This document shows, one piece after another, positions 25,349-33,805 of a DNA stretch of 64,000 nucleotides. Source of the stretch: Nitrospirillum amazonense (GTDB lineage: Bacteria; Pseudomonadota; Alphaproteobacteria; Azospirillales; Azospirillaceae). The stretch covers positions 408,831 to 472,830 of the forward strand of contig NZ_VITN01000003.1 of assembly GCF_007828045.1 (NCBI RefSeq), written 5' to 3'. The translations under genes and the position numbers were made by a program. The notes beneath the pieces are model-generated. The model did no database searches. It saw only the letters and a program-made list of their open reading frames with translations, and had not been told where the DNA came from. Numbering within the stretch: the first letter of the stretch is position 1; every line of letters starts with the position of its first letter.

Positions 25349-26233
25349 TTAATCCTGCCCGTCGTCGCGCTGGCTGCTTTCGGAGCGGAAGGGGTGGGCG
25401 GGGTAGACGCCCAGGATTTTCAGTTCGCGGGCGAAGAAGTCCAGCTCTTCCAGCGCCAAGCGCAGGGGCCGGTCCTCGGGGTGGCCTTCCACGTCGGCGT
25501 AGAACTGGGTGGAGGTGAAGCGGCCGCCCACCATGTAGCTTTCCAGCTTGGTCATGTTGACGCCATTGGTGGCGAATCCGCCCATGGCCTTGTACAGGGC
25601 CGCCGGCACGCTGCGCACGCGGAAGACGAAGCTGGTGATGACGGGGCCCGCCCCGCGCGGCGCCGGCTTGGGCTCCCGCGACAGGATCAGGAAACGGGTG
25701 GTGTTATGCTCCGCGTCCTCGATGCCGCGCGCCAGCACCTCCAACCCGTAAATCTGCGCTGCCAGTTCCGAGGCGATAGCCCCCTGGGTCGGGTCGCCCC
25801 ACGTGGCCACGTCGGCGGCCGCGCCGGCGGTGTCGGCGTGGGTGATGGGCGCCATGCCGTGGGCGCGCAGATAGCCGCGGCACTGCGACAGCGCCTGGAT
25901 GTGGGAATGCACTTGTTTCAGGCCGGCGATGGTCGCCCCCTTGGGCGCCACCAGGCAATGGACCACGCGCTGGAAATGCTCCCCGATGATGTGCAGGCCG
26001 CCCTGGGGTAACAGGTGGTGCATGTCGGCCACGCGGCCGGCCACCGAATTCTCGATGGGAATCATGGCCAGGCGGGCGCGGCCCTCCGTCACGGCGGCGA
26101 AGGCGTCCTCGAACGAGTAGCAGGGCAGGGGAGCCATGTCCGGAAACACCTGGCGGCACGCCATGTCGGAATTGGCGCCCGGCGCCCCCTGGTAGGCGAT
26201 GGTGTTCTCCGCGCCCCGCTCACTGCTGGACAT
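25349..26233 (-). CDS. pheA: Prephenate dehydratase
   Basis: A 294-residue enzyme converting prephenate to phenylpyruvate in phenylalanine synthesis. The catalytic domain has IAYQGAPGANSDMA, MIPIENSVAGRV, SHIQALSQC and NTTRFLIL with the essential TRF triad. It is followed by a C-terminal ACT regulatory domain (about 195-285; KLESYMVGGRFTSTQFYADV), which normally binds phenylalanine for feedback inhibition. There is no chorismate mutase domain. AAAGGG lies 6 bases before the ATG. It lies downstream of kdsB (81-base gap containing a repeat head palindrome) and upstream of ghrA. Confidence 0.96.
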   Translation of the reverse strand: MSSSERGAENTIAYQGAPGANSDMACRQVFPDMAPLPCYSFEDAFAAVTEGRARLAMIPIENSVAGRVADMHHLLPQGGLHIIGEHFQRVVHCLVAPKGATIAGLKQVHSHIQALSQCRGYLRAHGMAPITHADTAGAAADVATWGDPTQGAIASELAAQIYGLEVLARGIEDAEHNTTRFLILSREPKPAPRGAGPVITSFVFRVRSVPAALYKAMGGFATNGVNMTKLESYMVGGRFTSTQFYADVEGHPEDRPLRLALEELDFFARELKILGVYPAHPFRSESSQRDDGQD

Positions 26234-26269
26234 TGTTTTCCCTTTCTTGGACCGCCCCTTGACGGCGCG

Positions 26270-26314
26270 ACCGCATCCTACAACGGCATGAGCCGGAATC
26301 TCATGCCGTTGGTT
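26270..26314 (-). repeat. Dispersed composite palindromic repeat, copy E (head module only)
   Basis: CAACGGCATGAG (26281-26292) pairs with CTCATGCCGTTG (26300-26311), a 12-base perfect stem with a 7-base loop. Read on the reverse strand it continues GTAGGATGCGG, matching the head and first arm of copies A, B and D. It lies just after the kdsB stop and is flanked by a T-run on the forward strand, so it may also end transcription. Confidence 0.65.
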
Positions 26315-27097
26315 TTAGGGGGCGCCTATGCGGCCGATGAGGGCGCGGGCGCGTTCCAGGTCCTCCGGCGTGTCCACGCCCAGGGGCACGGCGTCCACCA
26401 CCGCCACGTCGATGCGCATGCCGTTGGCCAGCGCGCGCAGCTGCTCCAGCTTCTCGCGCTGCTCCAAGGCGGCGGGGGGCAGGGCGACGAAGCGGGCCAG
26501 GGCCTCGCGACGATAGGCATACAGGCCGATGTGGTGATGGTGCGGGCCGGCACCCCAGGGGCTGGTGGTACGGGTGAAGTACAGGGCGCGGCCCACGCGG
26601 GCGCCGGGCGCCAGCTCGACCACAGCCTTGACCACGTTGGAGTTGTGCCGCTCCTCCTCCACGGTGATCTCCACCGCCAGGGTGGCGATGTCCACCGCCG
26701 GATTGGCCAGCGGGCCGAAGGCGGCGCGCACCGTGGCCGGCTCCACCGTCGGCAAATCGCCCTGGACGTTGACCACGGCGTCGTGCCGCCCCTCCGGGTC
26801 CACCAGGCGCAGCGCCTCGTGGATGCGGTCGGAGCCGGAGGGGTGGTCAGGGTCGGTCAGCACCGCCTGGCCGCCGGCGTCGCGCACCGCCTCGACGATT
26901 TCCTTTTCCGCCGCCGCCACCAGCACCGGGCCGATGTCGGCCTCCGCCGCGCGCCGCCACACCTGCACGATCATGGGCGCGCCGCCGATGTCGGCCAGCG
27001 GCTTGTTGGGCAGGCGGGTGGAGGCCATCCGTGCCGGAATGATCACGATGGGGGCTTTGGGCGCGCCCACGGGAAAGACGGCGGGGCTTGAAGACAT
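26315..27097 (-). CDS. kdsB: 3-deoxy-manno-octulosonate cytidylyltransferase
   Basis: Activates Kdo as CMP-Kdo for lipopolysaccharide inner core synthesis. The 260-residue product has [23 protein letters not shown] (nucleotide-binding start), [21 protein letters not shown] and [13 protein letters not shown] motifs, and [15 protein letters not shown]. The CTP site follows the family pattern. The ATG at 27097 gives the usual N-terminus, although the frame is open to 27151. It is first gene of a probable kdsB-pheA-ghrA unit and divergent from the cytochrome c gene across 273 bases. Its presence shows a Gram-negative LPS-producing host. Confidence 0.96.
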   Translation of the reverse strand: MSSSPAVFPVGAPKAPIVIIPARMASTRLPNKPLADIGGAPMIVQVWRRAAEADIGPVLVAAAEKEIVEAVRDAGGQAVLTDPDHPSGSDRIHEALRLVDPEGRHDAVVNVQGDLPTVEPATVRAAFGPLANPAVDIATLAVEITVEEERHNSNVVKAVVELAPGARVGRALYFTRTTSPWGAGPHHHHIGLYAYRREALARFVALPPAALEQREKLEQLRALANGMRIDVAVVDAVPLGVDTPEDLERARALIGRIGAP

Positions 27098-27370
27098 GGG
27101 GCTTCGGCCTACGATTTGATTTGGCTCATGGCTGGGGCAGGCGTGCGACATTTACCTCCCATGGTCAAGCCGGTTTGCAGGCAGGGCGCCGAACTATCTT
27201 GCCCTGGTTGAACAGGCCGCTTATCGTCGCCCGGAATTTGGGAGAGTGATGGCCGGACCATAACGGCCCCGGGCATCGACAAGCGTCACCACCTGGCGTT
27301 AACGTGGACGCGCAGGAACCATAACCAGCACGCGAATGGCAAACAGCGTGGGACATGAGGGCTTGATCTG

Positions 27371-27910
27371 ATGGCGGGTAGCTTCTTCAACAAGATTTCC
27401 ATGGCCATTCTGTTGGGCGCGCTGATCGCCCTGCTGGCGGGGTTCATCGCCAAGAAGGCCGTGCACCCGACGATGTTGACCGAGAACGTGTACAAGATCG
27501 AAGGCGTTGAGGCGGCCCCGGCCGCGGGTGGTGAGCCGGCGGCACCGGCCAAGCCGGACCCGGTCAGCCCGCTGCTGGCCGGCGCCAGCGCCGACAACGG
27601 CGCCAAGCTGACCAAGGTCTGCCAGGCCTGCCACACCTTCGACAAGGGCGGCCCGGCCAAGGTGGGCCCCAACCTGTGGGGCATCATCGGCAACAAGCAG
27701 GGCCATATGGAGGGCTTCGCCTACTCCGACGCCATCAAGAAGCTGGGCGGCACCTGGGACTACGAAAAGCTGAACGAGTTCCTGGCCAGCCCCAAGACCT
27801 ACGCCCCGGGCACCAAGATGACCTTCGCCGGCTTCAAGTCCGTCAAGGACCGCGCCGACGTCATCGCCTATCTGCGCAGCCAGGCCGACAGCCCGGCCCC
27901 GCTGCCCTGA
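27371..27910 (+). CDS. Membrane-anchored cytochrome c (CycM type)
   Basis: A 179-residue protein. An uncleaved N-terminal anchor helix (about residues 8-30, KISMAILLGALIALLAGFIA) is followed by an Ala/Pro-rich spacer and a class I cytochrome c domain. The haem site is CQACH (about residues 83-87), preceded by GAKLTKV, with GPNLWGIIG and the Met axial ligand in GTKMTFAGF. This matches CycM/c552-type cytochromes that carry electrons to aa3-type oxidase in alphaproteobacteria. GAGG lies about 10 bases upstream of the ATG. It is followed by a strong hairpin and hisN. Confidence 0.93.
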   Translation: MAGSFFNKISMAILLGALIALLAGFIAKKAVHPTMLTENVYKIEGVEAAPAAGGEPAAPAKPDPVSPLLAGASADNGAKLTKVCQACHTFDKGGPAKVGPNLWGIIGNKQGHMEGFAYSDAIKKLGGTWDYEKLNEFLASPKTYAPGTKMTFAGFKSVKDRADVIAYLRSQADSPAPLP

Positions 27911-27980
27911 CAGGGCGGGTGCGCTTAAGGGATAGCCGGCCGCCTTGGGTTTGAGGCGGCGGCCTCTCCGGTATAAAAGC

Positions 27981-28012
27981 AGGGGCGGTCCCAGCCGGGG
28001 CCGCCCCTCTTT
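27981..28012 (+). terminator. Rho-independent terminator after cytochrome c gene
   Basis: AGGGGCGG (27981-27988) pairs with CCGCCCCT (28001-28008) and is followed by CTTT. It lies about 70 bases after the cytochrome stop and 39 bases before hisN, separating the two transcripts. Confidence 0.6.
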
Positions 28013-28050
28013 GCATGTGCCCCAGCCAGTCCCAAGCCAGGAAGCGCCCC

Positions 28051-28830
28051 ATGACCTCGCCCGTGTCCGACGACCTCATCGCCCTGGCCCATCGCATGGC
28101 CGAGTCGGCGGGTGCCGTCATCCGCCGCTATTTCCGGGCGGACGTGGAGATCGATGCCAAGTCCAACCTGACGCCCGTCACCATCGCCGACCGCCAGGCG
28201 GAGGAGGCGCTGCGCGCCATCCTGGCGGCCGAGCGCCCCGACGATGGCATCCTGGGCGAGGAACTGGGCACCCACGGTCTGGACCGGGAGTATGTCTGGG
28301 TGCTGGACCCCATCGACGGCACCAAGAGCTTCATGACCGGCCGGCCCATCTTCGGCACCCTGATCGGCCTGCTGCGCCATGGCCGTCCCGTGCTGGGCGT
28401 CATCGACCAGCCCATCCTGGGGGAGCGGTGGATCGGTGGCGCGGGATATCCCACCCGCTTCAACGGCACGCCCGTGCGCACCCGCGCCTGCGCCACCCTG
28501 GCGGAGGCGACGGTGACCACCACCAGCCCCGACATGTTCAAGGGCGTGGAGGCGGAGCGCTTCGCCCAGTTGAAAGCCGCCTCGCGCTACGTCGTCTACG
28601 GCAGCGACTGCTATGGCTACGCCCAGGTTGCCAATGGCTGGCTGGACATCTCGGTGGAGCGCGACCTGGCGCCCTGGGACTGGGCCGCCCTGGTGCCGGT
28701 GGTCGAGGGCGCCGGCGGCCGCATGACCGACTGGCAGGGCCGCGACCTGGTGCTGGGCGCGGTGGGTGAGGTCGTGGCCTCCGGCGACGCCCGGGCGCAC
28801 GCCGAGGCGCTGGCCATCATGGGTGGCTGA
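28051..28830 (+). CDS. hisN: Histidinol-phosphatase, inositol-monophosphatase fold
   Basis: A 259-residue Mg-dependent phosphatase. It carries ILGEELG (metal-binding Glu), VWVLDPIDGTKSF (DPxDGT motif) and the C-terminal LAPWDWAALVPVVEGAGGRMTDW, all typical of the IMPase superfamily. The short spacing and the GSDCYGYAQVANG block match the HisN group that dephosphorylates histidinol-phosphate in histidine synthesis. The ATG at 28051 with AGGAAG 7 bases upstream was chosen over 28015. No other his genes are nearby, so substrate assignment rests on sequence type. Confidence 0.88.
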   Translation: MTSPVSDDLIALAHRMAESAGAVIRRYFRADVEIDAKSNLTPVTIADRQAEEALRAILAAERPDDGILGEELGTHGLDREYVWVLDPIDGTKSFMTGRPIFGTLIGLLRHGRPVLGVIDQPILGERWIGGAGYPTRFNGTPVRTRACATLAEATVTTTSPDMFKGVEAERFAQLKAASRYVVYGSDCYGYAQVANGWLDISVERDLAPWDWAALVPVVEGAGGRMTDWQGRDLVLGAVGEVVASGDARAHAEALAIMGG

Positions 28831-28852
28831 CACCTTTTGGGTTAGTATCGCC

Positions 28853-28873
28853 ACCATCAATCGCGTTGATGGT
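28853..28873 (+). promoter_or_regulatory. 21-base palindrome just upstream of a secreted-protein gene
   Basis: ACCATCAA and TTGATGGT form a perfect 8-base inverted repeat around TCGCG, ending 6 bases before the ATG at 28880. It could be an operator or an mRNA hairpin limiting translation. No regulator is identified. Confidence 0.35.
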
Positions 28874-28879
28874 ATTCAC

Positions 28880-29482
28880 ATGAGAGCGTTGCGCCTGGCC
28901 TTGCTGCTGGTATCGGTTCCCTTTCCTGGCTTGCCAATGGTGGGGGGATTCGCGCTTGCTGCCGATGCCACTGCTGCCGACGCCTGCGTTCCCGATCGCT
29001 CAGCGCTGTTGGCGCTGGATGGGCAGGCATTCGACCAGGATATGAACGGGGGGTGGCGCCCTATCGCGGATAAGCCGGGCTGTATGACGGCGGCCGCCGA
29101 CCTGTTGCGCGATTACCGGGCTGTCCACCCCCAGGAGCCCGCCCGTATCCTATATTGGCATGAGGGGCAGTTGCGGGCCATGGCGGGTGATACCGCTGGC
29201 GCCCTCCCTTTGCTGGACCAGTCACGCGACATGAGGGACACGTCCCGGGCCCAGGCCTGGAACGCTTATGTCGATGCCACCCTGGCTTTCCTGCGCCGTG
29301 ACCTATCGACCCTGCTGGCGGCGCGCGACCGTCTGAGCCACGTTCCGCCGCCGCCACCGGAGTCGGGTGCCACCATGACGCCGTCATCCTGGCCGATGAA
29401 CATGAGTGTCGTAGATGGTTTGGCCGCTTGCTTCGCCAAGCCTTATGCCGATGCCTACGCATGCTCCGCACCAGGCCGATGA
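28880..29482 (+). CDS. Secreted protein of unknown function
   Basis: 200 residues. A signal peptide (MRALRLALLLVSVPFPGLPM...ALAADA) directs it to the periplasm. The mature part starts with CVPDRSALLALDGQAFDQDMNGGWRPIA and is mainly helical. It includes AADLLRDYRAVHPQEP and a LYWHEGQLRAMAGDTAGAL stretch reminiscent of a tetratricopeptide-like helix pair. Three cysteines are present. I have seen similar FDQD-x-x-GGWR proteins in other proteobacteria but cannot name the family. The chosen ATG (28880) starts directly at the signal peptide. It is preceded by a tight palindrome and converges with the tail-tube-like gene. Confidence 0.65.
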   Translation: MRALRLALLLVSVPFPGLPMVGGFALAADATAADACVPDRSALLALDGQAFDQDMNGGWRPIADKPGCMTAAADLLRDYRAVHPQEPARILYWHEGQLRAMAGDTAGALPLLDQSRDMRDTSRAQAWNAYVDATLAFLRRDLSTLLAARDRLSHVPPPPPESGATMTPSSWPMNMSVVDGLAACFAKPYADAYACSAPGR

Positions 29483-29517
29483 AGATCAGCCAGGTACCAG
29501 GCCACGCTGGCTGACGC

Positions 29518-29934
29518 TTACGGGGCGGAGATCACCATCGTCTCATAGGCGATGTCCACCGACTCCACGGCCACCTCATTGCCTTCGGACTTCAGGTCCG
29601 TGCCGGTGATCTTGGTCGGCCAGGCGTTGTCCAGGGTCCAGACCCTCTTGGGCGCGCCGGTTTCGTCCAACAGATTGATCACCACCGTCTTGCGCGCGAT
29701 GGTGTTCAGCTTGATCTGGTTGAACCAGTCCCACAGGGCGGTGTCGTTCGCGAAGAGGCCCTTGTGCAGGGTGACGTTTCCGACCTTGCGCGAGCCCGGC
29801 ATTGTGGCGGCGGGGGTGGCCTCGGTGTCCAGCCCGGTCACTTCCTGGAACGTGGCCGTGACGGTGCCGCCCAGCTGGGCCGAGAAATAGAACTTGGGCA
29901 GCGGCCAGGTGCTGGTTTGCGTCTCGCCCGACAT
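29518..29934 (-). CDS. Phage T4 gp19-type tail tube protein, orphan
   Basis: A 138-residue protein matching the gp19/extracellular contractile injection system tube family: LPKFYFSAQLGGTVTATFQEVTGLD, SRKVGNVTLHKGLFAND..LWDWF, and the C-terminal NAWPTKITGTDLKSEGNEVAVES. Such proteins stack as hexameric rings that form the inner tube of phage-tail-like devices. No sheath, baseplate, spike or ATPase gene is nearby, so it is an orphan. GGAAGG lies a few bases upstream of its ATG. It follows nudC by 30 bases on the same strand and may be co-transcribed with it. Confidence 0.82.
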   Translation of the reverse strand: MSGETQTSTWPLPKFYFSAQLGGTVTATFQEVTGLDTEATPAATMPGSRKVGNVTLHKGLFANDTALWDWFNQIKLNTIARKTVVINLLDETGAPKRVWTLDNAWPTKITGTDLKSEGNEVAVESVDIAYETMVISAP

Positions 29935-29964
29935 GATGCCTTCCCCCCCGAATCGGTTCGCGTT

Positions 29965-30927
29965 TCACACGTCGCCGGCCAGCCAATCCTCAATCAGGCG
30001 GCGGGCGATGCTGTCGGCCGGCGGCAGGCGCAAGGACCCATCCAGGGGCCCACGGCGCAGGCTGGCCTGGTAGACCTCGTCGCGGCTGAACCAGCGCGCG
30101 TCCTCCAGCTCCTCCAAATCCACCTTCAGCTCGGTGGTCACGGCGCGGGCGTGGAAGCCCAGCATGAGGGAGGAGGGGAAGGGCCAGGGCTGGGAGGATT
30201 GATAGCGCACGTCCGTCACCTGGATGCCCGCCTCCTCCATCACCTCGCGCGCCACCGCCTCCTCCAGGCTTTCGCCCGGTTCGACGAAGCCGGCCAGGGT
30301 GGAATACATGCCTTGGCCGAAACGGGCCTGCCGGCCCATGACGCAGCGGTCGCCGTCATGCACCAGCATGATCACGGCCGGATCGGTGCGGGGGAAGTGC
30401 AGGGTCTTGCAGTCGGGGTTGGTGCAGCGGCGGACGTGCCCGCCCTCGATCACCTCGGTCACGGTGCCGCAGACGCCGCAAAAGCGGTGGCGCTGGTGCC
30501 AGCCCAGCAGGCCGCGCACATAGGCCAGCAGGCTGGCCGTGGGCCGGTCCACCTGGTGGGCCAGGGTGCGCAGCTCCGTCGGCGTGCCCAGGCCCAGCAG
30601 GTGGGGATGGCCTTCCTCCAGGCTGGACAGATCGACGGCGAAATGGGCGACGTCGCCCTCCACGCCCAGGAAGGCAGGTGCCAGCGTCGCGGCCTCGCGC
30701 CACCACGGGCTGCCCGGGTCCAGGTAGACGGGCCGGACCGGCGGCCCCTCCGGCGTTTCGGCCCCTTCCGGCGGCGATGCCACCAGGAACTGGCCGCGCC
30801 AGACGGCCAGGAAACGGCTTTCGGGTGCCGCCAGGCGCTGGGCCAGCCAGTCGGCCTGCTTGCGGGCGACGGTGGCGCGGTCCAGGCCGGCGCCGGTGTA
30901 GAAGTTGTTTTGGGACCGGTTCGTCAT
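29965..30927 (-). CDS. nudC: NAD(+) diphosphatase / mRNA NAD-decapping Nudix hydrolase
   Basis: A 320-residue hydrolase that cleaves NAD(H) to NMN(H) and AMP and removes NAD caps from RNA. A four-Cys zinc site (CGVCGTVTE...RRCTNPDC) sits at about the middle. The Nudix box is in GFVEPGESLEEAVAREVMEEAGI, and SSQPWPFPSSLMLGF is the NudC-specific block (usually SQPWPFPxS). The ATG at 30927 is chosen over the frame start at 30951 because MTNRSQNNF gives the usual N-terminus. The orphan tail-tube gene follows 30 bases downstream. Confidence 0.94.
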   Translation of the reverse strand: MTNRSQNNFYTGAGLDRATVARKQADWLAQRLAAPESRFLAVWRGQFLVASPPEGAETPEGPPVRPVYLDPGSPWWREAATLAPAFLGVEGDVAHFAVDLSSLEEGHPHLLGLGTPTELRTLAHQVDRPTASLLAYVRGLLGWHQRHRFCGVCGTVTEVIEGGHVRRCTNPDCKTLHFPRTDPAVIMLVHDGDRCVMGRQARFGQGMYSTLAGFVEPGESLEEAVAREVMEEAGIQVTDVRYQSSQPWPFPSSLMLGFHARAVTTELKVDLEELEDARWFSRDEVYQASLRRGPLDGSLRLPPADSIARRLIEDWLAGDV

Positions 30928-31022
30928 GATCACCATTCGTCTCATGACCAACCGGAGGGGGCAAGGCCACCCCGGGTCGCGGGCGCATCGGAACAGGCGG
31001 GGCGGCCCTGCCGCCTTTTCAC

Positions 31023-31053
31023 TTGCTATGGGGTGGGTCGATGCCGATATATG
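31023..31053 (+). promoter_or_regulatory. Probable promoter of the SRP RNA gene
   Basis: TTGCTA (31023-31028) and TATATG (31048-31053) with 19-base spacing lie so that transcription would begin at about 31059, exactly where the RNA stem starts. The spacing is longer than ideal, so the -35 element is tentative. Confidence 0.4.
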
Positions 31054-31058
31054 GCGGC

Positions 31059-31157
31059 GGGAGGTTGGCGGCGGACGTGTCCCTCGCCAACCCGGTCAGG
31101 TCCGGAAGGAAGCAGCCGTAACGAGTTTCGGCGCGGGTCGCATGTCCAGCCTCCCAC
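31059..31157 (+). ncRNA. ffs: Signal recognition particle 4.5S RNA
   Basis: A roughly 99-base small SRP RNA. The 5' GGGAGGTTGG pairs with the 3' CAGCCTCCC. The apical domain has the conserved CAGGTCCGGAAGGAAGCAGC with the GGAA tetraloop and asymmetric loop that bind the M domain of Ffh. It targets nascent membrane proteins to FtsY and SecYEG. It sits directly upstream of dnaX, the usual place in many alphaproteobacteria. Ends are estimated from the terminal stem. Confidence 0.93.
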
Positions 31158-31250
31158 CTCATAAAATCTGAACGCCGCCTTTTGGCCGGTCACAAGGTCC
31201 GGCCCGCACATGGCCGGCGGCAGCCAGTGCCGGAAGGGTTGAGCGATCCC

Positions 31251-33212
31251 GTGACCGATCAGAGCACGCTTTCCCCCGACGCCGAGTCCCCCGCCCCCGC
31301 CGGGAACGCCGTCTACCGCGTCCTGGCCCGCAAGTACCGCCCGCGCAATTTCGATGAGCTGATCGGCCAGGACGCCCTGGTGCGCACCCTGCGCAACGCC
31401 ATCCAGTCGGGGCGCATCCATCAGGCCTATATGCTGACCGGCGTGCGCGGCGTGGGCAAGACCACCACCGCCCGCATCATCGCCCGCGCCCTGAACTGCG
31501 TCGGCCCCGACGGCCAGGGCGGCCCCACCGTCAGCCCCTGCGGCGTGTGTGAGCAGTGCGTGTCCATCTCGCAGGACCGCAACGTCGACGTCATCGAGAT
31601 GGACGCCGCCAGCAACACCTCGGTCGATAACATCCGTGAGATCATCGAGGGCGTGCGCTACGCCCCGGCCGGCGCCCGCTACAAGGTCTACGTCATCGAC
31701 GAGGTCCACATGCTGTCGCGCAACGCGTTCAACGCGCTGCTGAAGACGCTGGAGGAGCCGCCGCCGCATGTGAAGTTCGTCTTCGCCACCACTGAGATCC
31801 GCAAGGTGCCGGTGACGGTGCTGTCGCGCTGCCAGCGCTTCGACCTGCGCCGGGTGGACCAGGGCACGCTGCAGGCCCATTTCGGTCGCATCGCCGAGCA
31901 GGAGTCGGTACCGGTGGAGGCGGAGGCCTTGAGCCTCATCGCCCGCGCGGCCGACGGCTCGGTGCGTGACGGCCTGTCGCTGCTGGACCAGGCCATCGCG
32001 CTGGGCGGTGGTGCCGTGACCGGGCTTCAGGTCCGCGACATGCTGGGCCTGGCCGACCGCACCCTGGTGGTGGACCTGTTCGAATCGACCCTGTCGGGCA
32101 AGCCGGCCGACGCCCTGGCCGTGCTGGACGATTTGCACAAGCGCGGCGCCGACCCGGTGGTCATCGCCCAGGACCTGCTGGACTTCACCCATTTCCTGAC
32201 CCGTGCCCGCGTGGTTCCCGGCACCGCCCAGGACCAGGGCATCCCGGAGATGGAGCGGGTGCGCGGCGGCGACCTGGCGGCCAAGCTGGGCATGCCCGCC
32301 CTGGCCCGCGCCTGGCAGATCCTGCTGAAGGGCCTGTCGGAGGTGCAGCAGGCCCCGGTGCCCATGCAGGCCCTGGAAATGGTGCTGATCCGCCTGGCCT
32401 ACGCCGCCGACCTGCCCAGCCCCGGCGACCTGGTGCGCAAGCTCATGGAGGGCGGCGTGCCCGCCACGGGTGGGAATGGCGGCGGTGCGCCGATGGGCGG
32501 CGGCTCCCTGGGGGGCAACGGCGGCGGTGGCGCCACGGCGCGGGGCACGTCCCTGTCCAGCGGCGTCGCGAACGGCGGTGGCGCGCCCATGGCTGTGCTC
32601 CGTGGCGGCTTGGGCGGCGGCTTGGCTGGCGCGGTCAAGGTGGCGCCTGCGGTGGCCCCGACCCCGGCGGTGGAACCGGTGCCGGATCTGCCCCCGGCCG
32701 ATCCCAAATCCTTCCGCGACGTGGCGGAGCTGTTCGGCACCCGGCGCGAGGGCATGCTGCAGGGCAACCTGTTGAGCATGGTCCACCTGGTGAAGTTCGA
32801 GCCGGGGCTGATCGAGCTGCGGCCCACCGCCATGGCCGTGCCCAACCTGGCCGGCCGCGTGGGCCAGTTGCTGACGGAATGGACCGGGCGGCGCTGGATC
32901 GTCACCGTCTCCAGCGCCCCCGGCGAACCCACGCTCAGCGACCAGGACCGGGCGGCGGAGAACCGCACCCGCGAACAGGCCGCGGCCAACCCCCTGGTGC
33001 AGGCCCTGATGGCCGCTTTCCCCGGCGCCAGGATGGCGGCGGTGCGCGACCTGGACCAGGTGGCCGCGGCGGCAGCCAAGGCCGCCGCCGAGGAGGCCGC
33101 CCTCACCCCCGCCTTCCCTTCTTACGGCGATGGCGGTATGGATGCCCCGGACAACCCGTATTTCGATGCGCCGCCCGATATGAGCGACGGCGACTGGGAA
33201 GGAGATTTTTAG
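31251..33212 (+). CDS. dnaX: DNA polymerase III subunit gamma/tau
   Basis: The 653-residue clamp-loader motor subunit. The AAA+ core has [32 protein letters not shown] (Walker A), a zinc module with C in LNC and [29 protein letters not shown] (Walker B) and [11 protein letters not shown] (sensor/arginine finger region). A Gly-rich linker (about residues 405-470) precedes the tau-specific C-terminal part. I saw no A-rich slippery sequence for gamma production, so only tau may be made. The GTG at 31251 follows the SRP RNA; an upstream TTG start at 31182 is possible but less likely. ybaB follows after 3 bases and then recR, the classical dnaX-ybaB-recR order. Confidence 0.96.
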   Translation: MTDQSTLSPDAESPAPAGNAVYRVLARKYRPRNFDELIGQDALVRTLRNAIQSGRIHQAYMLTGVRGVGKTTTARIIARALNCVGPDGQGGPTVSPCGVCEQCVSISQDRNVDVIEMDAASNTSVDNIREIIEGVRYAPAGARYKVYVIDEVHMLSRNAFNALLKTLEEPPPHVKFVFATTEIRKVPVTVLSRCQRFDLRRVDQGTLQAHFGRIAEQESVPVEAEALSLIARAADGSVRDGLSLLDQAIALGGGAVTGLQVRDMLGLADRTLVVDLFESTLSGKPADALAVLDDLHKRGADPVVIAQDLLDFTHFLTRARVVPGTAQDQGIPEMERVRGGDLAAKLGMPALARAWQILLKGLSEVQQAPVPMQALEMVLIRLAYAADLPSPGDLVRKLMEGGVPATGGNGGGAPMGGGSLGGNGGGGATARGTSLSSGVANGGGAPMAVLRGGLGGGLAGAVKVAPAVAPTPAVEPVPDLPPADPKSFRDVAELFGTRREGMLQGNLLSMVHLVKFEPGLIELRPTAMAVPNLAGRVGQLLTEWTGRRWIVTVSSAPGEPTLSDQDRAAENRTREQAAANPLVQALMAAFPGARMAAVRDLDQVAAAAAKAAAEEAALTPAFPSYGDGGMDAPDNPYFDAPPDMSDGDWEGDF

Positions 33213-33215
33213 GCC

Positions 33216-33539
33216 ATGAAGAACATCGGCCAGATGATGAAGCAGGCCCAGCAGATGCAGGCCAAGATGCAGGAAATGCAGGGCAAGCTGGGCGAGATCG
33301 AGGCCGACGGCCAGTCCGGCGCCGGCATGGTCCGCGTCGTGGTCAACGGCAAGGGCGAGCTGAAGAAGGTGAAGCTCGACAAGTCCGTCGTGGACCCCGA
33401 GGACATCGAGGTGCTGGAGGACCTGCTGGTCGCCGCCTTCAACGACGCCAAGGGCAAGGTCGAGGCGCACATCGCCGAAGAGACCAACAAGCTCATGGGC
33501 GGCCTGAAGCTGCCGCCGGGCATGAAGCTGCCGTTCTGA
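33216..33539 (+). CDS. YbaB/EbfC family nucleoid-associated protein
   Basis: A 107-residue small DNA-binding protein that forms tweezer-like dimers. The N-terminal helix [21 protein letters not shown], the central [17 protein letters not shown] strand pair and the C-terminal LPPGMKLPF are characteristic. It starts 3 bases after dnaX and is co-transcribed with it. The strong terminator behind it separates it from recR, although the order dnaX-ybaB-recR is conserved. Its likely role is nucleoid organisation or recombination support. Confidence 0.95.
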   Translation: MKNIGQMMKQAQQMQAKMQEMQGKLGEIEADGQSGAGMVRVVVNGKGELKKVKLDKSVVDPEDIEVLEDLLVAAFNDAKGKVEAHIAEETNKLMGGLKLPPGMKLPF

Positions 33540-33570
33540 TCGGCGCCACCTGTCAGGGTGTTGTGGTTTT

Positions 33571-33605
33571 GAACGCCGGGCCTGGCGACGGGCCCGGCGT
33601 TCTTA
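33571..33605 (+). terminator. Rho-independent terminator after dnaX-ybaB
   Basis: GAACGCCGGGCC (33571-33582) pairs perfectly with GGCCCGGCGTTC (33591-33602) around an 8-base loop, followed by TTAT. This would end most dnaX-ybaB transcripts before recR. Confidence 0.75.
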
Positions 33606-33612
33606 TATGTGC

Positions 33613-33753
33613 GGCATTTGATCGTGACCTCTCAAATGCCCCTCAAACGCCGGGCGGGCGCATCCGCGCCCTTGGCTTCCTCACTGCGCCCTGCGGTACT
33701 CGCTCCGGCGCCCGCAGTCGCGGGCTACAGCGGCACGAGCCTATCTCGTGCCG
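33613..33753 (-). repeat. Dispersed composite palindromic repeat, copy B (inverted)
   Basis: Read on the reverse strand it has the same module order as copy A: CGGCACGAG-5 bases-CTCGTGCCG (33731-33753), GTAGCCCGCGACTGCGGGCGCCGG, GAGTACCGCAGGGCGCAGTGAGGAAGCCAAG, GCGGATGCGCCC, TTGAGG, then the tail palindrome GGCATTTGA/TCAAATGCC (33613-33640). It fills most of the ybaB-recR gap. It may supply part of the recR leader. Confidence 0.75.
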
Positions 33754-33805
33754 ATGGCCTTTTTCCCCGCTGGAACAAAGCCGGCACAGCCCCTATCTTG
33801 GGGCC

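Noticed and set aside
31251..33212. Programmed frameshift site in dnaX for a gamma subunit
   Set aside because: No A-run slippery heptamer with a following hairpin was found; the Gly-rich linker is GC-rich and in frame throughout.
31026..33470. 814-codon reverse frame opposite dnaX
   Set aside because: No domain is recognisable, composition is typical of an antisense shadow, and dnaX on the forward strand is certain.
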